Assembly (NCBI GenBank): GCA_022376515.1
Contig: WTXI01000060.1
Location: forward strand, 124,001-188,000
DNA from: Lactifluus volemus
Lineage: Eukaryota; Basidiomycota; Agaricomycetes; Russulales; Russulaceae
DNA: 64,000 bases
Direction: 5' to 3'
The first letter of the stretch is position 1; each line of letters begins with the position of its first letter. Shown here piece after piece: positions 60,711-64,000 of this stretch. The notes under the pieces were generated by a model that was not told where the DNA came from, did no database searches, and worked only from the letters and a program-made list of their open reading frames with translations. Made by a program: the position numbers and the translations under genes.

Positions 60711-61227
60711 TTTGATTGGGAAGGTGAGGATAATAACACATGTTCCCAGCGAAGGAGTCCTCTGACAACTGCTAAGAGTTCGCGGTCATAGACTGGATAA
60801 TTTCTTTCCGCAGCGTTGAAGGTGTGTGAGTCGTAACCACTGCTCTAGGTTTGTTATCTTTGTCCTTTGAAGTAGGACTGCTCCAGTGGCATATTGGGAG
60901 CATCTACTTCAGTTCAAAGGGTTTTGAGTAGTCGGGTCGGTATAGGACTGGGTCTTCTTGTACACGTTGGAGTAAAATTTTTAGGGCATTACTGCACTCA
61001 TTGGTCCAGTCGAACTTCACCCCCTTCTTTAGAAGTGCAGTAATGGGTCGGCGATGTCGGCAAAGCCGCGAATGAAGGGTCGTTGAAAACCGAGGATGCC
61101 AAGAGTACTTCTGACGTCTTCAACTTTTGTAGGACAGTGGGCCAATTGCGAGACCGTTTCTTTTTGTTGGGTCAATCGTTATCTTCCCATCACGGACTTC
61201 AATCCAAGGTATTTGACTTGTTCTTTC

Positions 61228-61900
61228 TCAAATGGCATTTTGACGCTTTGAAGAACAGGAGAGTTCGCGGGCGCGTGTGAGAACTGCGTGAGTGATTTCT
61301 CGAAGTTCCTCTAGATTGTCGGAACAAATGAGGACGTCATCCATATAGATTAAATGCGTCCTGGTATTTGTTGACAAGATCGGCGAAGGCGGCATCCATG
61401 AATCTTTGGAAGACGCTGGTGAGTTTCGCAGTCCAAAGAACATCACTTTAGGTTTAAAAAGCCATAGGGGTTTTAAAGCGGCTTTCCATTGGTCTTCGTC
61501 TTTAATGCGGATATTTGATACCCCATCGAATGTCAAGGGTGGTAAATATCGCATGCCTGGAGTTGTCCAGAAGATTTCGATGCGGGGGAGAGGGTAAACT
61601 CGGGATAGTATGTTCATTAACGCGTCGATAATCTTGAACTGGTCTAGAACTTCCATCTGCTTTGGGATAAGGAACCAGGTGAAGACCAAGGGAGTCCGTT
61701 TGCTCGATATAGCCTTTTTCCTGATGTTCTTTGAGGAATTTCTTAGTAATTTCCTTTCCTTCTTCGGTTAGCGGATAAACTTTGCAGTTAATGATGTCAG
61801 GTGCGTCTGGTTTCAATTTATTTCCATGTCGAATTTTCCTCGCTAGGAGGGAAGCGTTTTGCTGCTTCTTCGTCAAAGATAAAGGCATGACGTGGTATTC
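61228..61900 (-). pseudogene. Gypsy A reverse transcriptase (frameshifted, 5' end cut)
   Basis: The upstream frame (61888-61502) has YPLTEEGKEITKKFLKEHQE and FTTLDIRWG. A frameshift near 61520 continues as NIRIKDEDQWKAA and FFGLRNSPAS. The YMDD catalytic box is at 61336-61347. A second shift near 61390 separates SPAS from the YMDD frame. Fragments downstream to about 60730 are the end of RT and the start of RNase H. Confidence 0.8.
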
Positions 61901-61930
61901 AAGGGGTATTCCTTGAACACAGCATGGAAG

Positions 61931-62443
61931 TGTTACGGAATGCAGGACACGTTGGACCCTATGCTTCCCGTAACCCGCTTACTCATTCTGATGACGTCCC
62001 GTCCACATTGTCTCTATTGTGCTGACTGTTCTATTTTCTGAGCGTGCTATTGTCTGTTCCCGTTAGTCCAGTGTTATTGTTCCGAGTCTCTATTGTTCTC
62101 GTGTTCTATTGTCTTGATCCTTGCTTATTGTCCACCCTAGTTTGGTAGAACAATTAGCGTACATTGTATAAGTAGGCCTCAGCTGGTAGCTTGTACCCCA
62201 GCTTCGGCTTTAACCTGAATTGACTTGTTTCCCTCTCCTGAAAACACAGAGCTCCTCCTCTCCTCTTTCCCCCCTCTTTCTCTCCCCCTTATACGCCCTA
62301 ATAGGCTACTGAAGCTTGGTGGTTGTGCTACAACACCACAGGGCTCTGCGCGTCGTTACCTTGGGTAACCCTGAGCCTAGGTCTTAGGAGAGACCAGAAC
62401 CACTCGAACCCTAGTTGGGACCGGCCCTAGTCGAGCCGTAACA
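61931..62443 (+). repeat. 5' LTR of a plus-strand Ty3 element (gypsy B)
   Basis: 513 bp, begins TGTTACGG and ends CCGTAACA, an 8-bp perfect inverted terminus with TG..CA borders. A TATA-like TATAAGTA is at 62167-62174. It is inserted into the pol gene of gypsy A. The internal sequence after it starts AAAGCCGAGCTCC; I could not match this to a tRNA primer site. Confidence 0.88.
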
Positions 62444-62465
62444 AAAGCCGAGCTCCTACCAGTAG

Positions 62466-63257
62466 ATGTCCAGTTGGGACTATCTACAACAACCAGTCTA
62501 CCTGCGAATCAAAGAATTGTTGATTGACGCACACTTGAACAAGAACGAGGCAATACAGAACAGTATAACGCCAAACGAGATCGGAGCAAAGGTGCTGGAA
62601 AGAATTAGCATTTCCTGCATACGCACCATTGGGCACCTGGAAACAATCTTGGGTGCAGGAACAGAGTTGTTCCAATCTGAACAAGGAAACACGTTGATCC
62701 TCTATCTACCAGGGATCATATCGCCTTTCACGCGCAAGGCTGGACAGGAACAACGACGGGTCTTTGATCGTTGTCTGGGATACAAACGAAGAAGACCTAG
62801 GAACTAGAGTCATTCCAGAGAGGACGACGACCTAACCATCGAACAGAAAGGAAGCATCAGATTTTTGGAAGAAAGGAGACAAACGCACCAATTATATCAG
62901 AAACCGACGACCTATCACTCCTATCACGTAGAGGAAGGATCAAGAACCAAGTACAGATCCCCTTGCGAATTCATCAATAACCGGTGGTATAACATCTATT
63001 GGTCAAACAGCGAGTACTGGACCGATCCCACCATGAAGTTCACCAAATACGACTATATCCTCAATGAATTAGCTCTCCCCTCCTCCTTGCAACCATCAGA
63101 AGCCAGTGAAGACGAGAGTGAGGACGGAGATGGAGCAACGTCCCCCCAACAGGACTCGGCGGGAGCAAACTCCTCCTCCGATGACGGCCAAAACAGAGAA
63201 CCCCCGCCTACACAAGAAAACGAAGAACCAAGAATGATCACGCCAGTCACCCCATAG
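62466..63257 (+). pseudogene. Gypsy B pre-gag ORF with a single in-frame UAG
   Basis: One reading frame of 263 codons from ATG 62466 to TAG 63255-63257, interrupted only by TAG at 62805-62807. The first part (113 codons) ends GYKRRRPRN, and the second continues with SHSREDDDLTIEQ. The C-terminal half has a WYNIYWSNSEYW segment and then an acidic Ser/Glu/Asp-rich tail. Gag starts nine bases after the final stop in a different frame. Not recognised; readthrough of UAG or simple mutation are both possible. Confidence 0.5.
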
Positions 63258-63265
63258 ACCATGCC

Positions 63266-64000
63266 ATGAGTGCCCTTAGCATCGCTGCGCCAACCCCCAT
63301 GTTCACCCGCTCGGCAACCTTGACACAGCCGACCCAAGTCACGACAATGGCAGGGCCAAGCCAGAGTGGTGGCGGTGGTGGTGGTGGTGGCGGTGGCGGT
63401 GGAGGCGGAGGCGGTGGAGGCGGAGGCGGTGGGGCGGAGGCGCCGCAGCGGCAGCCGCCGGGGCTCAACCAGTTGCTCCTCCCAGGAATGGGCTAAAGGG
63501 GATACCACCCACGCCATTCAAAGGAGAGAAGGGCCTTTATGACGTCTTCAAAACCGAGTGGCGCATGTACAAAGCCATCAACCGAAACCACGATGACATG
63601 CTGGTTCTCTACAATCGCGTCATGACAATGCTAGGGATGGTCAAAGGACCGCTGGTGTCAGCATGGGTACAAGATTACCTGGACACCATCGAGCAGGAAG
63701 TAGTCCAGCATGGAGAGAATGCAGAAATCCTGTGGACCAACTTTGAGGATGCCCTAGACGATGCCTTCAAAGACACCAACGAGGAAGACGATGCGATCAC
63801 AAGGCTAGAACACTTGGAGATGAAGAAAGGAAACTTGGCCCAGTATACAGCCGAATTCAATCGTCTCAGAAAGAAGGCGGGGTGGGACGCTGACAGCAAC
63901 GGCACCATCAGAATGTACAAGAGGGGACTAGACCTAGGGCTCCTCACCAGCATGCTCAAACAAGTAGGGGCCAACCCAAACACCCTGAGAGGCTGGCAGG
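63266..64000 (+). CDS. Gypsy B Gag (retrotransposon capsid), frameshifted in poly-Gly and cut by window end
   Basis: ATG 63266 opens a frame with a short Thr/Ala-rich leader and about 20 consecutive Gly codons, then runs to a stop at 63494-63496. The capsid-like part is in another frame from about 63430 to the window end: PPTPFKGEKGLYDVFKTEW, WTNFEDALDDAF, LEHLEMKKGNLAQYTAEFN, the typical Ty3 Gag helices. One base lost in the GGN repeat would explain the shift. Confidence 0.8.
63367..63440 (+). repeat. GGN trinucleotide microsatellite coding poly-Gly
   Basis: An almost uninterrupted run of GGT/GGC/GGA triplets in the Gag leader. The run GGTGGGGCGG near 63427-63436 is where the downstream capsid frame diverges. 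Confidence 0.9.

Larger units (their letters stand above)
57352..61930 (-). mobile_element. Ty3-type chromovirus (gypsy A), incomplete and frameshifted
   Basis: Order on the minus strand: reverse transcriptase, RNase H, H2C2 zinc finger and integrase core, chromodomain, additional 3' ORFs, polypurine tract, LTR. The 5' side (LTR, gag, protease) is not present: pol is cut at 61930 by another Ty3 LTR. The chromodomain places it among chromoviruses. Several frameshifts make it non-autonomous. Confidence 0.85.
61931..64000 (+). mobile_element. Ty3-type element gypsy B, 5' part (continues past the window)
   Basis: LTR, a pre-gag ORF split by one stop, then gag. Pol should lie to the right of the window. 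Nested in gypsy A, so it is the younger of the two. Confidence 0.8.

Noticed and set aside
63247..63468. Minus-strand poly-proline ORF
   Set aside because: Antisense reading of the GGN microsatellite in Gag; no domain and no support.

Overview
This window is nuclear DNA of a filamentous basidiomycete. Genes have many short introns of about 47-70 bp with GTRNGT/YAG borders, and the recognisable proteins are a Rom2-type Rho exchange factor, the ribosome-biogenesis factor SDA1, NACHT-WD40 NLR (STAND) receptors, and fungal Ty3, LINE-like and Crypton mobile elements. The Agaricomycetes are likely. A Rhizoctonia/Ceratobasidium-type genome is my guess and is not proven by the sequence.

Layout. (1) Positions 1-5836 hold most of a plus-strand RhoGEF gene (DEP, two DH modules in tandem, PH, CNH). 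(2) From an intron of that gene (about 4565) to about 52967 lies a tandem segmental duplication with four units: A 4565-18900, B 18889-28078, C 28067-44122, and D 44111-52967 (cut off). Each unit starts with the last CNH exons of the RhoGEF (+), followed tail-to-tail by a C2-NACHT-WD40 NLR gene (-) and a repeated non-coding spacer. Units A-C then end inside an SDA1 gene (-), which is fused to the next CNH fragment at a shared AAAGGGGAAAGG-like motif. Units A and C also carry an older, decayed copy of the RhoGEF 3' end between the spacer and SDA1. In unit B that part is deleted.

The four NLRs differ in state. C (29629-35252) gives a clean 12-exon model of 1679 codons. D is intact except for an 11-bp deletion in the penultimate WD40 blade. 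B has single-base deletions in the linker and the NACHT region. A is broken in many places. Each originally encoded 14 nearly identical 43-residue WD40 repeats, enough for two seven-bladed propellers, and differences between repeats and copies cluster at a few positions.

Mobile DNA interrupts the array, and empty sites survive in sister units. Unit A has a 5'-truncated LINE (11989-13416, 12-bp target duplication) and a 941-bp TIR element (13600-14540) with heptamer arrays in its terminal repeats and a tRNA-like sequence inside. Unit C has a 4.3-kb poly(A) retroposon (36324-40668, 12-bp target duplication), which itself contains a 5'-truncated LINE (40119-40399, 14-bp target duplication). (3) From 52968 onward the array is broken by nested transposons: a spliced Crypton-type tyrosine-recombinase gene with an N-terminal SAP domain (53410-57351), cut by a minus-strand Ty3 chromovirus (57352-61930), whose pol is in turn cut by a plus-strand Ty3 element starting with a 513-bp LTR at 61931 and running off the window.

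The strongest biological story is an NLR carried between duplicated pieces of two housekeeping genes, amplified in tandem, with its recognition repeats diversifying while most copies decay.
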